Source: Cytophagales bacterium UBA2561 (GTDB lineage: Bacteria; Bacteroidota; Bacteroidia; Cytophagales; Thermoflexibacteraceae). From it: a DNA stretch of 64,000 nt. How positions within the stretch are numbered: the stretch's first letter is position 1; every line of letters starts with the position of its first letter. The notes beneath the pieces were generated by a model, which was not told where the DNA came from, ran no database searches, and saw only the letters and a program-made list of their open reading frames with translations. The position numbers were made by a program, and so were the translations under genes. Positions 45,612-55,808 of the stretch are shown here, one piece after another. The stretch lies in the NCBI GenBank assembly GCA_002340355.1, contig DDLX01000013.1, positions 152,954 to 216,953 on the forward strand, read 5' to 3'.

Positions 45612-46010
45612 ATCATAAATTCTTTGCAAAGATTCTAAAAAAGTAGGGCAGTTAGTGCCTATTAATGGAACAAAAAGAAAAAAGAGTAGGGTTTTAGATA
45701 TAAAGTGACTTCTGTGTGACAGAAGATGCTGTTTATGTATTGATACCACAACTAATCACAAGAAATAGGGACTACATTTGTTAAAAATGATGGTGAAACT
45801 ATTGATTTTTCAACTTTGTTTTTAGGCTTTTCGTATGGATTTATTATGCGAAAGGGTTATTCCACATGGTTAATGATAAGGTTTAGTCGGTGAATGCTCT
45901 TATGGTAAATAAACCTATAAATCTTCATTAAAGACTATGCTTATCAAGTTGAATTTTATCCTTACTAGACAAATAAAAAATCAAAATAATCAGTCAAATC
46001 TATTGAAATT
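45612..46010. other. Non-coding intergenic region (399 bp) before the adhesin gene
   Basis: A perfect 12-bp palindrome (TCTTTGCAAAGA, 45621-45632) lies just after the membrane-protein gene and may be part of a terminator. The rest is unremarkable and should contain the promoter of the giant adhesin gene, but no clear -7/-33 pair was found. No ORF is supported. Confidence 0.4.
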
Positions 46011-49000
46011 ATGAAACAACGTATTTTACGGTTTCCGAAACCCAATACACTACTCCATTTTTGGGAGAGGTGTTCTATTGGGTTTTTGTTTTATGTGATA
46101 TTTCTGAGTTTCATGACACTGCCTGTCATGGGACAAATTACCATTACCCAAACCCCAACACCTATCTGCAATAATAGGGAAATTCAGGGTTTTAATGTGG
46201 TTGATGTAATTGTTACATTAGAAGCATCTGGCAAGCCTAATAGCACTTATACTGATGGAGGCAAATACAGATGGTATCAAGTAAATACTGAAGGATATCA
46301 AATTTTTGAGGGATCAAAACTGAATGTGAATAATATATTTGGTGCCACAACCTACAATCAGACATTTTATGTAGAGTATATTGATCAAAACGGAAAAGTA
46401 AGCCCAAGAGTATCACACGAAATTGCATTTCAAGCTGGTTATGCAAGAATTTCACAGGGACAAGTTGCTGCTTTTTGTGGAAGAAAGGAATTAATTTTAC
46501 AAGCGGATTTGATTGCTGGTGCATCTTATCAATGGCAACGTGCTGGTTCTTCAGGAACAGGATCGGCATTACAGCCTCAACCTGCCACTCCTGGTTTACC
46601 TGAAAACCAATTTAGAGTAACTGAAACAGGAACTTATGGTGTAACGGTAACTAGTGCTGGATGTATGGTTGCTTCTTTAACTATTGAAGTTACCTCAGAG
46701 ATGCGTAAACCTGTAATTAAGACTAGTGATAAGGGTATAGTGCGTTTCTGTGCAGGAGATAATCTTGTGTTGAGATTAGATGATAAGCCTGCAGGTGATT
46801 ATAAATACCGTTGGCAACGTAAAGATATAAGTTCTGGAACTGTAGAGTGGCTATCTACTGCTGCAAATCGTTCTGAAAATTCGTTCTATGTTGTGCCTGA
46901 TGAAGATAAGAATGATGCTGGAAAGTATGAATATCGGGTTGCAGTTACTACCTTCACGAAGGATGCCTCTAATAATGATGTTATTGTCTGTGAGGATATT
47001 CTTTCAGAACCTGTAGTTTTAGAAAAGACAGAATTACCAAAGCCTGAATTAAACCAAGAAGTTTTTCCAAGTGATAATACTCAATTTACAACAATTTCCA
47101 CATGTCCTGAGACAGATGAATTGGGTAATCCTATAGGATCAGGATTTATTACGGTTGATGCCAAAATTGAACGTAGAGATAATCTGAAATATACTTTATA
47201 TCGAAGTCTTACTCCGAAAGGTGCTGGTGTAGCGTTTGCGAGTATTACTGTTCCTGATTTCGATGCACCCTCTGTTTCAGTCAGGTTTACTATTGATAAA
47301 ACAGGATATTACTATATTGATCTAAGTGATGAGTCTTGTCAAAGTGAGCCTTCAAAACGTATTATGGTTAATACACTGGATTATGAACCTCCCTTTATCA
47401 CTTCTGAGAGTCAAGCAATTGATAAAAATACACCTATAGTTTATGTATGTGAAAAAAATAATCCAGTAAGCATAAGTGCTAATTTTGACGTTCCTGTGGG
47501 CTTGAATAAAAAAGATTTTCGCTTTTTTTGGGTTAAAAGAAGTGGTGGTGGAGCAGGAAAAGGTGGAGGTGGAGGAACATTCACTACAGTTAAGGGTGGC
47601 TCAGAAGATTTCTTTGCATTAGATATTAATGATCTATCTGATACAGGAGATGATATCTATCAAGTTTTAATGCAGCATAAAAATTGTTCTCCGACTTCGT
47701 TCGTTCGAAGTAAGACTATTACTGTCCGAAAATTGAGCTTAAAAATTACAGGAGAGCATAAAAAGTCTAATGGAACTAATGCTGTATTTGAAGGAAATCA
47801 CCAATCTATACAATTATGTCCTAGTGATACTTACACCACAAATACGATCGCCTCAGCAGGTTTAAGCAATTTTTTTGCAGGTGCAGTACCCATTACATGG
47901 ACAGGTCAACTTATTAGTAGTGTTAATCCTGACCCAAGTACATTTTTTGCTACTTCGGCTCCAAGTGGGAACTCCCCTGGTAATTTTCGAGCCTCAGTAA
48001 GTGTTCCTGGACTTTGTGAAATAGAGGCATTTATTACTATCCGAGCCAAAACAGCAGAAGCCTCTAGCTCTGGAGAGTTTTGTAAGGGAGAAAAAGCAAA
48101 ATTAGCTTTTAAGGAATCATTCCTTTCTTATTCTTGGAGACGCTGGAATGCGACATCAAAAGCTTTTGATAACGAAGTGAGTACAGCTGCAATTTATGAA
48201 ACGGATGAAGAAGGCTTGGTTATTGCGTTATTACGGGATGCAGAATGTGAGTTTTTCTCTGATGTAATAGAAGTTAAACAAGCTACTCCACCAACCATAT
48301 TGGCGAGTGTAAAAGGTATTGAGATAGAAGATAAGGTGTATTATTGTAATAATGCTAACCTGCCTACTATCAATATCGGACTTAATCCTAAACCTGATAA
48401 AAATATTGAAGTAAAGTATACTTGGACAAAGTATGATAAAAGCAATAATTTCATAACAATTAAAGCTTTTGAAGTTTCAACAGGTGATTTGGAGGTTGCT
48501 GAATATATTACGGCTAATGAACCTGCGATTTATGTATTGGATGTTTATACAGGAGGGTGTGATATTACACGTCAGTTTATGGTAGATAGAATTGATTTAA
48601 TTGATTTTGTGAGTACTCTACCTAGCAATCCTTCTGGACAAACGTTATGCCCGAAAGGATATACGACCCTTAAAGGAGGTTATGAATATGTAAGTGATGA
48701 TTTTTCCTTTCAATGGGAAAAGCAAACTTCAGATACACCTACTGAACAATGGAATCCTATTAGTAGTCCAGTTGTCTCGGATAAAGGACGAAAAGTATTG
48801 CTAAACTCTACGGATGAAGGGGTTTATCGCTTACGAGTAACAGGCTGTACTCCCCAAATTACAGGTACATCGAATGAGCTAACATTTCTTGTTCCACCCA
48901 CTCCAATTACTCCTGCAAGTATTAACGGAGATATCAATATTACGGAATTAACTTATTGTGGTGAAGATGGTGTAGTTCCTTTGAGTGTCTCTTTAGGTAC

Positions 49001-52000
49001 AGGTTATACTGTGGAATGGTATCAGAAGAGTTTGCCTGAGGATATTCTTGTTTCAAAAGCAGCCTTTATTTTAATATCAGGAACAAATGCGATAGATACT
49101 GATCCATTAACTATTACAAATGGACAATCTGCTGTATTTTATGCAAAAGTAAAGTATAATAATGTTTGTGAAGAAACCACTCAAGAAGTTACAGTTAAAC
49201 GTAGTGATACAGATGTGAAAGATAGATTACGTATGACCCCATCCAATACCGTGTTTGGTTGTGGTAGTGTCGTATTAAGCACTAATTTTTCAACTGCATC
49301 AATAGCGTCAAATTATGATTTTACATGGGAGGAAGTCTTAAGTCCTGGTAATACGAGCAGTTTGGGAAGTACCCCAACGGTTAATATTGGAGATACACCA
49401 GGAGCTGGTAATACCGACCGTGTATTTTCAGTGACTGTTACACCTAAATCTGGAGGTATTGTTTGTCAAGGTACTGCAAGTGTGACAATAAAAGCTACGA
49501 ACCCCACCCAATTGGTTATTAAACCTAAAACAACTAAGAATCCTACTAATTATACAGCTTGTCCTACTTTAGAGTTGGGAGCAAGACTTATTTCCCAAGC
49601 AACTGGAGGAGGTGCAGGAAAAGGAGGAAGTTCTGTCACTAGTGCTTTTATTATTGATGGCAATACAATTCCAGCCAAAAATTATACGTGGACAACACCA
49701 AGAAAAGAGAAGTTTGTAGGACAGACAATTCCTGCTGATACTGTAGGACTTTACTCACTAGAATTAATTGGCCTGGATGGTTGTGTATATACTGACCAAA
49801 TCAATATTGTGTCTGGTGCTGCTAAGCCTATATTCTCAAGTGATGTGTTGAGATTATGTAAAAATGGACAAGCGACATTGCGAGTTTTGAATTATCAGTT
49901 AAGTGGTAAATATACTTGGTATAAGAAAAATAGTGCTGGAATTTTTCAAGTAGTACCTTTAGGTGAGAAAGGAGAAGCTATTATTACATCAGAAGGTACT
50001 TATAAAGTAGCTCATACGGTTCCTCCAGAATGTGGTGGCGGAACACAGGAGAGTAATGAGGTCGAAGTAAAACCTGCTAAAAATGTTACCATAGAGTTGG
50101 CTCTTCCTGAACCTAATCTCAATTATGTAACTGAAATTTGTGAGACTAATATACCTGCTGAGGTAGTAGTAAGTATTACAGAAGAAAGTGAAGAAACCCT
50201 ATTGAAGGATGAACCCAGTACCAACTGGACATACTTATGGGAAAAGCAAGATAAGGATGGTCAGTGGCATCCTGCTCCTTTGGCTACTCGTGTTTCTAAA
50301 GCTTACATCTTTAACAAAAGTGAAGTACAAGCAGGAGGTACAAATGAAGCTAAATATCGATTAAAGGTTACCCAACATAGTTGTTCCTTTTATTCAAAAG
50401 AACTAACTGTCAAGGTTGTACCTGCTTATAGTCCAGATGCTAAGCTTACGATTACTTCTAAAAATCCAGAATTATGTGCTACAGAGAAAGCTGTTTTAAC
50501 AGCTTCTAATTATCCTTCAGAGATTGGATTAGTTTGGTCAAGTAAAGGTGGTGGAGCTGGTAAAGGCGGTGGATCAGCAGTGTGGACAGCCCTTGCCTCC
50601 AAGAATACTGATGTTGTTGAAGTAGGAGCGGGAACCTACCGCGTAGAATATAAGTCTTCTTGTGGAAATTTGGTTTCTGATGAGATTGTCGTAAAGGAAC
50701 CTGTGATTACCAAAGTTGAAATTGAGCAGGCAACAGGTGCTACTTTAAAATATTGTGATAAACAACTCTTGTCAGTCAAAAACTCAGCTAGTTTTCCTAG
50801 TAGTACAGCGTTTAAATGGACATATTCCGATGGTGTAAATCCCAAGACTACACTAGGTACAGGAGTATCTTATTTATTGGGTGCAAGTAATACAAATGGC
50901 ACTTATAGTATAGAAGCTCAGGTGGGTGCAAAGTGTATTTTGACCACTTCTGTTAATGTGGAAAAAATTGACGAGTATGAGAAACCACTTAAATTCATTC
51001 AAAATACTTATACACTTTGTAAAGATGGAACAGTAGATATCACTGTGAAATCACCATCTGGTGCGCCAAATTATGAGTGGAGATATGCTGTTGGTAGCCC
51101 TAAATCATTCGATACTTCGACTCCTTTTACAGATGCTCAAAATAAAAATACCTACACATTTAAACCTAAGGATGTCAATAAAGAACTTATTCATTATATT
51201 ATTGTAAAGGCAAGTTCTGCTAGTTGTGGAGAAGTAGAAGGAACCGTAGCCGTTCATCCTTTCCAAGATACGAAAGGTTATAAAATTACTCAGGATAATG
51301 GATTAGGTCTAGAATTTTGCTCAGGAAGTACTTTTGAACTAACACAAGGAAGTACTATGAAGTTAGGCTATCAATATATCTGGCTGAAAGCTACAGATGC
51401 TACAGCAACTACTTTTGCTACGGCGATAAATAGTTCTTCTGAGCCATATAAATTGATTTCGGATATACCGGGTATCTATAAGGTACAAGTTGCTCCTTCT
51501 GGTAGTTGTGAGCCTGTTGAAACAGATACTGTTAAGGTTACAGCACTGAATACACTACCATCAGGTAATGAAACCTTAGCTGATGCAGTCAAGTTTTGTT
51601 CTAATCAAGATTTGACCACTCTGAAATACCCAGGGTTGGTAAGTAGTAGTATTGTGGATTATGCTTGGTTCCGTTCTGATAATAAAACTAAAACAGGTAC
51701 TTATGCTTCGGTTGGTACAGGAGATACTTATACCATTCAACTAGATAAAACTAAAAATATTACAGATGAAATTGATGCAAAATCAGGTTGGTATCGTTTA
51801 GATGTTACGCATAATTGTCAAGGCGTTACTACCAAGAAAGGATATTTTATGAAAGTGGATATTGGACTGCCTCCAAGTGCTTCAGTAGTAGAGTTACAAG
51901 CAGGTGGTGTATTAGGTTACTGTAATCAAACGAGTAATCCACACCAACCATTATCTCTTAAAAATTCTGTTAGTGGTTCTATTCAGTATCAATGGTATCT

Positions 52001-55000
52001 TAGTATGGATAACAAAACTTATGCCCCAATCAACTCAAGTGAGGGCAGACAATCTAGCTATAATGCACTTGATTTAGATGGAAATGATAGAGTAGGAGAG
52101 GGAACTTACTACCGATTGAGAGCCACGGATGATGCTGGATGTTTTGTGGAATCAGACCCTGTTTTGGTATATGAATATGGTACTGGTAACGTCCCTAAAT
52201 ATGAATTAGACCAGTCAGGTAATGTGGCTTTGTGTACTGACTCAAATGGTAATAAATCATTCAGATTACAATTGGCTAAAGCTCCAAACCCTAGTGATAC
52301 CTATGAATGGGTAAAGAGAAATACAGATGGAAGTTTGGATGTTTTACCAACAATCCCTAGTCAGCCAAATTATGAGTATACAATAACTGAGATAGGGCAG
52401 TACTTTGTTCGTGTTAAAAATGACTGTTCACTAAATAAGTTTACTAGTTCAAATGTAGTAGAGGTGAAAGATCCCCTAGGTCAAGCAGGTGTTATCAAAA
52501 TAGCTGAAGCAGTTAATGGTAGTGAATATGCTTATTGTCAAACTCAAACCCCAGGACCCTCCGCTATTTTAAATATTGCTAACCCTTCTACGAATTTTGA
52601 ATATCGGTGGATTAAAAAGGGTAAAAATGATAGTCATTTTACAACAGTAATTTCGGCGAATGGTATTACAGTTTCTGTTCCAAAGAGTGATGGAAATGTT
52701 CCGCTTGAGTTCTCAAGTAAATTTAATGAAGAGGGTACTGCCTTTGCTGTGATGCGACGATTACCTCAATGTGAATTTACGGATAAGGAACGTTCTGAAT
52801 CAATCATTATGAAACCAGTAACAGATATCTCTAAAGAACCAAAACGTTATATCCAAACTCAGAATACGACTAACTCTACACAGACTGTTTTTCAGTTGTG
52901 TGGGGCAGATGAAAAAATTACTATGTTAATTGTCTATCCAGGTGGATATGATTATAAATGGCAAAAGCAGAATGTAACTAGTGGTGTATATGAGGATATC
53001 CCAAATGCTACCTCCTCAAATTTTACTACTAGTGGGCAAGGTTTCTATAAAGGTGTTATTATGTCTTCTTGTGGAGACTTAGAAACTCATGTTGTCGAAG
53101 TTAAAAATCCTAAAGCCAGCCAACCTTCCATTGCATTCCAACAAAGTAATCCTACTTTCTGTAATCAAGCTACAGTTAAAGAAGTAAAATTATCTCTTGA
53201 CTTAGTACGGATACCAACGGGTACACCATTTATTTGGGAGCATTCCTTGGATAATGGAATTAGTTTCAATAAGATAGCGATTTCAGGGTCTATTTATCAG
53301 AATGCTACTAAAGGATTATACCGTGTTACAGCTACCGTAGATGGTTGTGAACTAGATCCTATTTTTACTACAGTTACAGGAGTGGATTCTTCACCAGAGC
53401 CTGAAATTGTAGAGGAAGGAGCAGTTTATTTTTGTGGAGAAGATTCTGCTCAAATTACGCTTGCTAATATAGCCAGTGGTGATTCTGTTCAATGGCTATT
53501 TTCTACAGGTGCTGAAGGTACATTTGCAGCAATTGATTCTGCAAATAATCAAGAATTGAGAACAAATGTACCAGGGTTTTATCAAGTGCGTGTCATATCG
53601 GAAGGATGTGGTTTCGGAGATTCAGAAAGAATTATTGAAGTAATTGGTACGGATGAGAAGCCTCTTGCCATTGTTGAACAGGGAACTTCAGCTCAATATT
53701 GTCCAGGTGGAGATGTTATTTTAAGTGTAAAACAACAAGAATTATATGAATATCGATGGTATTTTTCTGAAACTCCTGACGGAGAATATAAACAAGCATC
53801 AGGAGTCTTTGGAATAACAAATTATTATCCAGCAAGCCAAGAAGGCTATTATAAAGTACTGGTCTATTTCAATGGTTGTGCAGAATTTTCTGATTCAGTA
53901 CATGTAACTGAATCTCCAGATGGGATTCCTATTCCTGAGGTTGAAGGTGGATTACGGCAAGGAGTCTGTTATGGAGAAACCTTCAATCTTTCTACAACAA
54001 CACGAGGTACAGGTTATTACTATTTCTGGTCGTATTCTGAAACCGAAAATGGCACATTTGTAGATATTTCGCCTAATACACCTGAATATGAAATTTCATT
54101 ACCAGGCTTCTATCGGATATTAGTAGGGAAAGAGGGGTGTGGTGAACAAACTCAAACTTTGGAAATTTATCAAATTGCTAATCGACCACTTGCCCGAATT
54201 TTACAAGACCCTTTCATTCGAATTTGTAAGGATAATCCTACATTATTAGAAGTGGAAACTACGCATCCAAATTATACCTATGAATGGCGTAGATATGATA
54301 ATAGCGAAGATCTGACACGATTTGATGTCATAGGCATTGACAGTGTTTTGGAAACAAACCTAGCAGGAGTTCACCGTGTTTTTGTGGCTAATCAGGGATG
54401 TGGTACATTATCAAATCCTGTAAGTGTAATCCGACAAAAAGAGTTATCTAATCCTCGAATTGTTCAAGGAGAACGAACAGGCTTCTGTCCAGGAGAGCAA
54501 GCTCTATTAGAGGTAAAAGAAAAAAGTCGATTTACTACTTTTACATGGTTCTATGCAGAAACTCGAAATGGAAATTACACACCTATTCATACAGGACTTG
54601 GGGAAGATTTTGATTTTTATTTGACAAATAACGCAGGCTTTTATAAGCTACAAGTAGAACAACCTAACTGTGCACCCAAGGAATCAGGTATCACAGAAGT
54701 GGTAGGAGTAAATGAGCCTCCAGTTGCTATTATTAATGATGGACAATCTAATATTGAAGCCTGTATTGGTGAAGTAGTTACATTATCTGCTCAGTCAGCA
54801 ACTGGAGTAACTTACCAGTGGGATGGACCTGAGGGTTTTGTAGCAGAAGGACGAGAAGTGGATATTCAAGTTTTAACCTCGACAAATGCAGGAAGATATA
54901 CTTTGACTTCTACGATATTAGGCAACTGTTCAAATACGGCTCAAATCAATTTGCAAGTCAATCAATTACCTCAATATACGGTTGTGCCTCCAAATATCAT

Positions 55001-55724
55001 CTGTACAGGAGATGCTACAGGTATGATTGAAATCCAATCAGATGATCCAAATTTGACTTATAAATTTGGCGAAAATGGAACATATTCTGAACAAAAAATA
55101 TTTGATGAATTGACCGCAGGGAATTATCAGGTATCTATTACCACTCCTGCAGGCTGTGAAGTAACAGAAAATATTCAAGTTCAAGAATCTGATCAGTTAG
55201 GAGTTACTTTGACCGCACAAGATGTAACGGTCAATAAAGGAGAAAGAGTGCAACTTAGTGTATCAGGTGCGCGAAATTACCTCTGGAAACCTGAGAATCC
55301 TGATGAATTTTTGAGTGAATTGACCGACCCTAATCCTTGGGTAGCTCCCTTAGAAACTAGAACTTATATTGTTAAAGGAAATAGCCCTGAAGGATGTGGT
55401 GTGACACAAGTAAATGTGACGGTTCAAATTAATTATGACATTAAGCCTAATAATATCATTACACCAAATAATGATGATGTGAATGATACATGGCAAGTGA
55501 ATATGAAATATGCATATCCGAATGCGACCATTCGTATATTTGACCGTTGGGGGTTAGAAGTTTATTCATTTACAGGATCTTATGAAGATGACTGGGCAGG
55601 AACAGACCAAAGTGGAGCAACTCTTCCTACGGGAGCATACAGTTATATCATTGAACCTAATTTTACGGGTGATGCGGAACTGAATAAACCGATTGTTGGA
55701 GTCATTACGATTGTCAATGAATAA
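46011..55724 (+). CDS. Giant SprB-like surface protein with type B T9SS sorting domain
   Basis: A 3237-residue exported protein. The signal region (to about residue 41) is long, with a hydrophobic core GFLFYVIFLSFMTLPVMG. About thirty repeats of roughly 90-110 residues follow. Each shows a Cys early (FC-G or YC), a Y-x-W strand and a GxYxV strand, the pattern of Ig-like adhesin domains. A SprB-type repeat is at about 2985-3060 (GTG-IEIQSDDPNLTYKFGENGTYSE, FDELTAGNYQVSITTPAGC). A PKD-like domain (about 3060-3140) precedes the gliding-motility-associated C-terminal domain (about 3142-3237: NNIITPNNDDVNDTWQVN, IRIFDRWGLEVYS, LPTGAYSYII). That domain marks T9SS type B substrates. Three Gly-Lys-rich inserts occur. 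It probably acts as a mobile or adhesive surface fibre, with the PorP/SprF gene 84 bp downstream as partner. Confidence 0.9.
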   Translation: MKQRILRFPKPNTLLHFWERCSIGFLFYVIFLSFMTLPVMGQITITQTPTPICNNREIQGFNVVDVIVTLEASGKPNSTYTDGGKYRWYQVNTEGYQIFEGSKLNVNNIFGATTYNQTFYVEYIDQNGKVSPRVSHEIAFQAGYARISQGQVAAFCGRKELILQADLIAGASYQWQRAGSSGTGSALQPQPATPGLPENQFRVTETGTYGVTVTSAGCMVASLTIEVTSEMRKPVIKTSDKGIVRFCAGDNLVLRLDDKPAGDYKYRWQRKDISSGTVEWLSTAANRSENSFYVVPDEDKNDAGKYEYRVAVTTFTKDASNNDVIVCEDILSEPVVLEKTELPKPELNQEVFPSDNTQFTTISTCPETDELGNPIGSGFITVDAKIERRDNLKYTLYRSLTPKGAGVAFASITVPDFDAPSVSVRFTIDKTGYYYIDLSDESCQSEPSKRIMVNTLDYEPPFITSESQAIDKNTPIVYVCEKNNPVSISANFDVPVGLNKKDFRFFWVKRSGGGAGKGGGGGTFTTVKGGSEDFFALDINDLSDTGDDIYQVLMQHKNCSPTSFVRSKTITVRKLSLKITGEHKKSNGTNAVFEGNHQSIQLCPSDTYTTNTIASAGLSNFFAGAVPITWTGQLISSVNPDPSTFFATSAPSGNSPGNFRASVSVPGLCEIEAFITIRAKTAEASSSGEFCKGEKAKLAFKESFLSYSWRRWNATSKAFDNEVSTAAIYETDEEGLVIALLRDAECEFFSDVIEVKQATPPTILASVKGIEIEDKVYYCNNANLPTINIGLNPKPDKNIEVKYTWTKYDKSNNFITIKAFEVSTGDLEVAEYITANEPAIYVLDVYTGGCDITRQFMVDRIDLIDFVSTLPSNPSGQTLCPKGYTTLKGGYEYVSDDFSFQWEKQTSDTPTEQWNPISSPVVSDKGRKVLLNSTDEGVYRLRVTGCTPQITGTSNELTFLVPPTPITPASINGDINITELTYCGEDGVVPLSVSLGTGYTVEWYQKSLPEDILVSKAAFILISGTNAIDTDPLTITNGQSAVFYAKVKYNNVCEETTQEVTVKRSDTDVKDRLRMTPSNTVFGCGSVVLSTNFSTASIASNYDFTWEEVLSPGNTSSLGSTPTVNIGDTPGAGNTDRVFSVTVTPKSGGIVCQGTASVTIKATNPTQLVIKPKTTKNPTNYTACPTLELGARLISQATGGGAGKGGSSVTSAFIIDGNTIPAKNYTWTTPRKEKFVGQTIPADTVGLYSLELIGLDGCVYTDQINIVSGAAKPIFSSDVLRLCKNGQATLRVLNYQLSGKYTWYKKNSAGIFQVVPLGEKGEAIITSEGTYKVAHTVPPECGGGTQESNEVEVKPAKNVTIELALPEPNLNYVTEICETNIPAEVVVSITEESEETLLKDEPSTNWTYLWEKQDKDGQWHPAPLATRVSKAYIFNKSEVQAGGTNEAKYRLKVTQHSCSFYSKELTVKVVPAYSPDAKLTITSKNPELCATEKAVLTASNYPSEIGLVWSSKGGGAGKGGGSAVWTALASKNTDVVEVGAGTYRVEYKSSCGNLVSDEIVVKEPVITKVEIEQATGATLKYCDKQLLSVKNSASFPSSTAFKWTYSDGVNPKTTLGTGVSYLLGASNTNGTYSIEAQVGAKCILTTSVNVEKIDEYEKPLKFIQNTYTLCKDGTVDITVKSPSGAPNYEWRYAVGSPKSFDTSTPFTDAQNKNTYTFKPKDVNKELIHYIIVKASSASCGEVEGTVAVHPFQDTKGYKITQDNGLGLEFCSGSTFELTQGSTMKLGYQYIWLKATDATATTFATAINSSSEPYKLISDIPGIYKVQVAPSGSCEPVETDTVKVTALNTLPSGNETLADAVKFCSNQDLTTLKYPGLVSSSIVDYAWFRSDNKTKTGTYASVGTGDTYTIQLDKTKNITDEIDAKSGWYRLDVTHNCQGVTTKKGYFMKVDIGLPPSASVVELQAGGVLGYCNQTSNPHQPLSLKNSVSGSIQYQWYLSMDNKTYAPINSSEGRQSSYNALDLDGNDRVGEGTYYRLRATDDAGCFVESDPVLVYEYGTGNVPKYELDQSGNVALCTDSNGNKSFRLQLAKAPNPSDTYEWVKRNTDGSLDVLPTIPSQPNYEYTITEIGQYFVRVKNDCSLNKFTSSNVVEVKDPLGQAGVIKIAEAVNGSEYAYCQTQTPGPSAILNIANPSTNFEYRWIKKGKNDSHFTTVISANGITVSVPKSDGNVPLEFSSKFNEEGTAFAVMRRLPQCEFTDKERSESIIMKPVTDISKEPKRYIQTQNTTNSTQTVFQLCGADEKITMLIVYPGGYDYKWQKQNVTSGVYEDIPNATSSNFTTSGQGFYKGVIMSSCGDLETHVVEVKNPKASQPSIAFQQSNPTFCNQATVKEVKLSLDLVRIPTGTPFIWEHSLDNGISFNKIAISGSIYQNATKGLYRVTATVDGCELDPIFTTVTGVDSSPEPEIVEEGAVYFCGEDSAQITLANIASGDSVQWLFSTGAEGTFAAIDSANNQELRTNVPGFYQVRVISEGCGFGDSERIIEVIGTDEKPLAIVEQGTSAQYCPGGDVILSVKQQELYEYRWYFSETPDGEYKQASGVFGITNYYPASQEGYYKVLVYFNGCAEFSDSVHVTESPDGIPIPEVEGGLRQGVCYGETFNLSTTTRGTGYYYFWSYSETENGTFVDISPNTPEYEISLPGFYRILVGKEGCGEQTQTLEIYQIANRPLARILQDPFIRICKDNPTLLEVETTHPNYTYEWRRYDNSEDLTRFDVIGIDSVLETNLAGVHRVFVANQGCGTLSNPVSVIRQKELSNPRIVQGERTGFCPGEQALLEVKEKSRFTTFTWFYAETRNGNYTPIHTGLGEDFDFYLTNNAGFYKLQVEQPNCAPKESGITEVVGVNEPPVAIINDGQSNIEACIGEVVTLSAQSATGVTYQWDGPEGFVAEGREVDIQVLTSTNAGRYTLTSTILGNCSNTAQINLQVNQLPQYTVVPPNIICTGDATGMIEIQSDDPNLTYKFGENGTYSEQKIFDELTAGNYQVSITTPAGCEVTENIQVQESDQLGVTLTAQDVTVNKGERVQLSVSGARNYLWKPENPDEFLSELTDPNPWVAPLETRTYIVKGNSPEGCGVTQVNVTVQINYDIKPNNIITPNNDDVNDTWQVNMKYAYPNATIRIFDRWGLEVYSFTGSYEDDWAGTDQSGATLPTGAYSYIIEPNFTGDAELNKPIVGVITIVNE

Positions 55725-55729
55725 ATGAC

Positions 55730-55762
55730 AAACCGCCCTAAAGTTTAAGATTGGGGCGGTTT
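55730..55762 (+). terminator. Hairpin between the adhesin and PorP/SprF genes
   Basis: A 9-bp GC-rich stem (AAACCGCCC at 55730-55738, GGGCGGTTT at 55754-55762). The downstream tail is not a clean U-run, so it may act as a partial terminator or mRNA stabiliser that lowers expression of the downstream gene. Confidence 0.6.
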
Positions 55763-55808
55763 ATTCCATTTTTTAAACCAAAATCTTACGATTGATTGAA
55801 TAAAATTC

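Noticed and set aside
47541..47580. Possible P-loop (GxxxxGK) in the adhesin's Gly-rich insert
   Set aside because: The residue after Lys is Gly, not Ser/Thr, no Walker B or nucleotide fold follows, and the protein is exported. A flexible loop is a better explanation.
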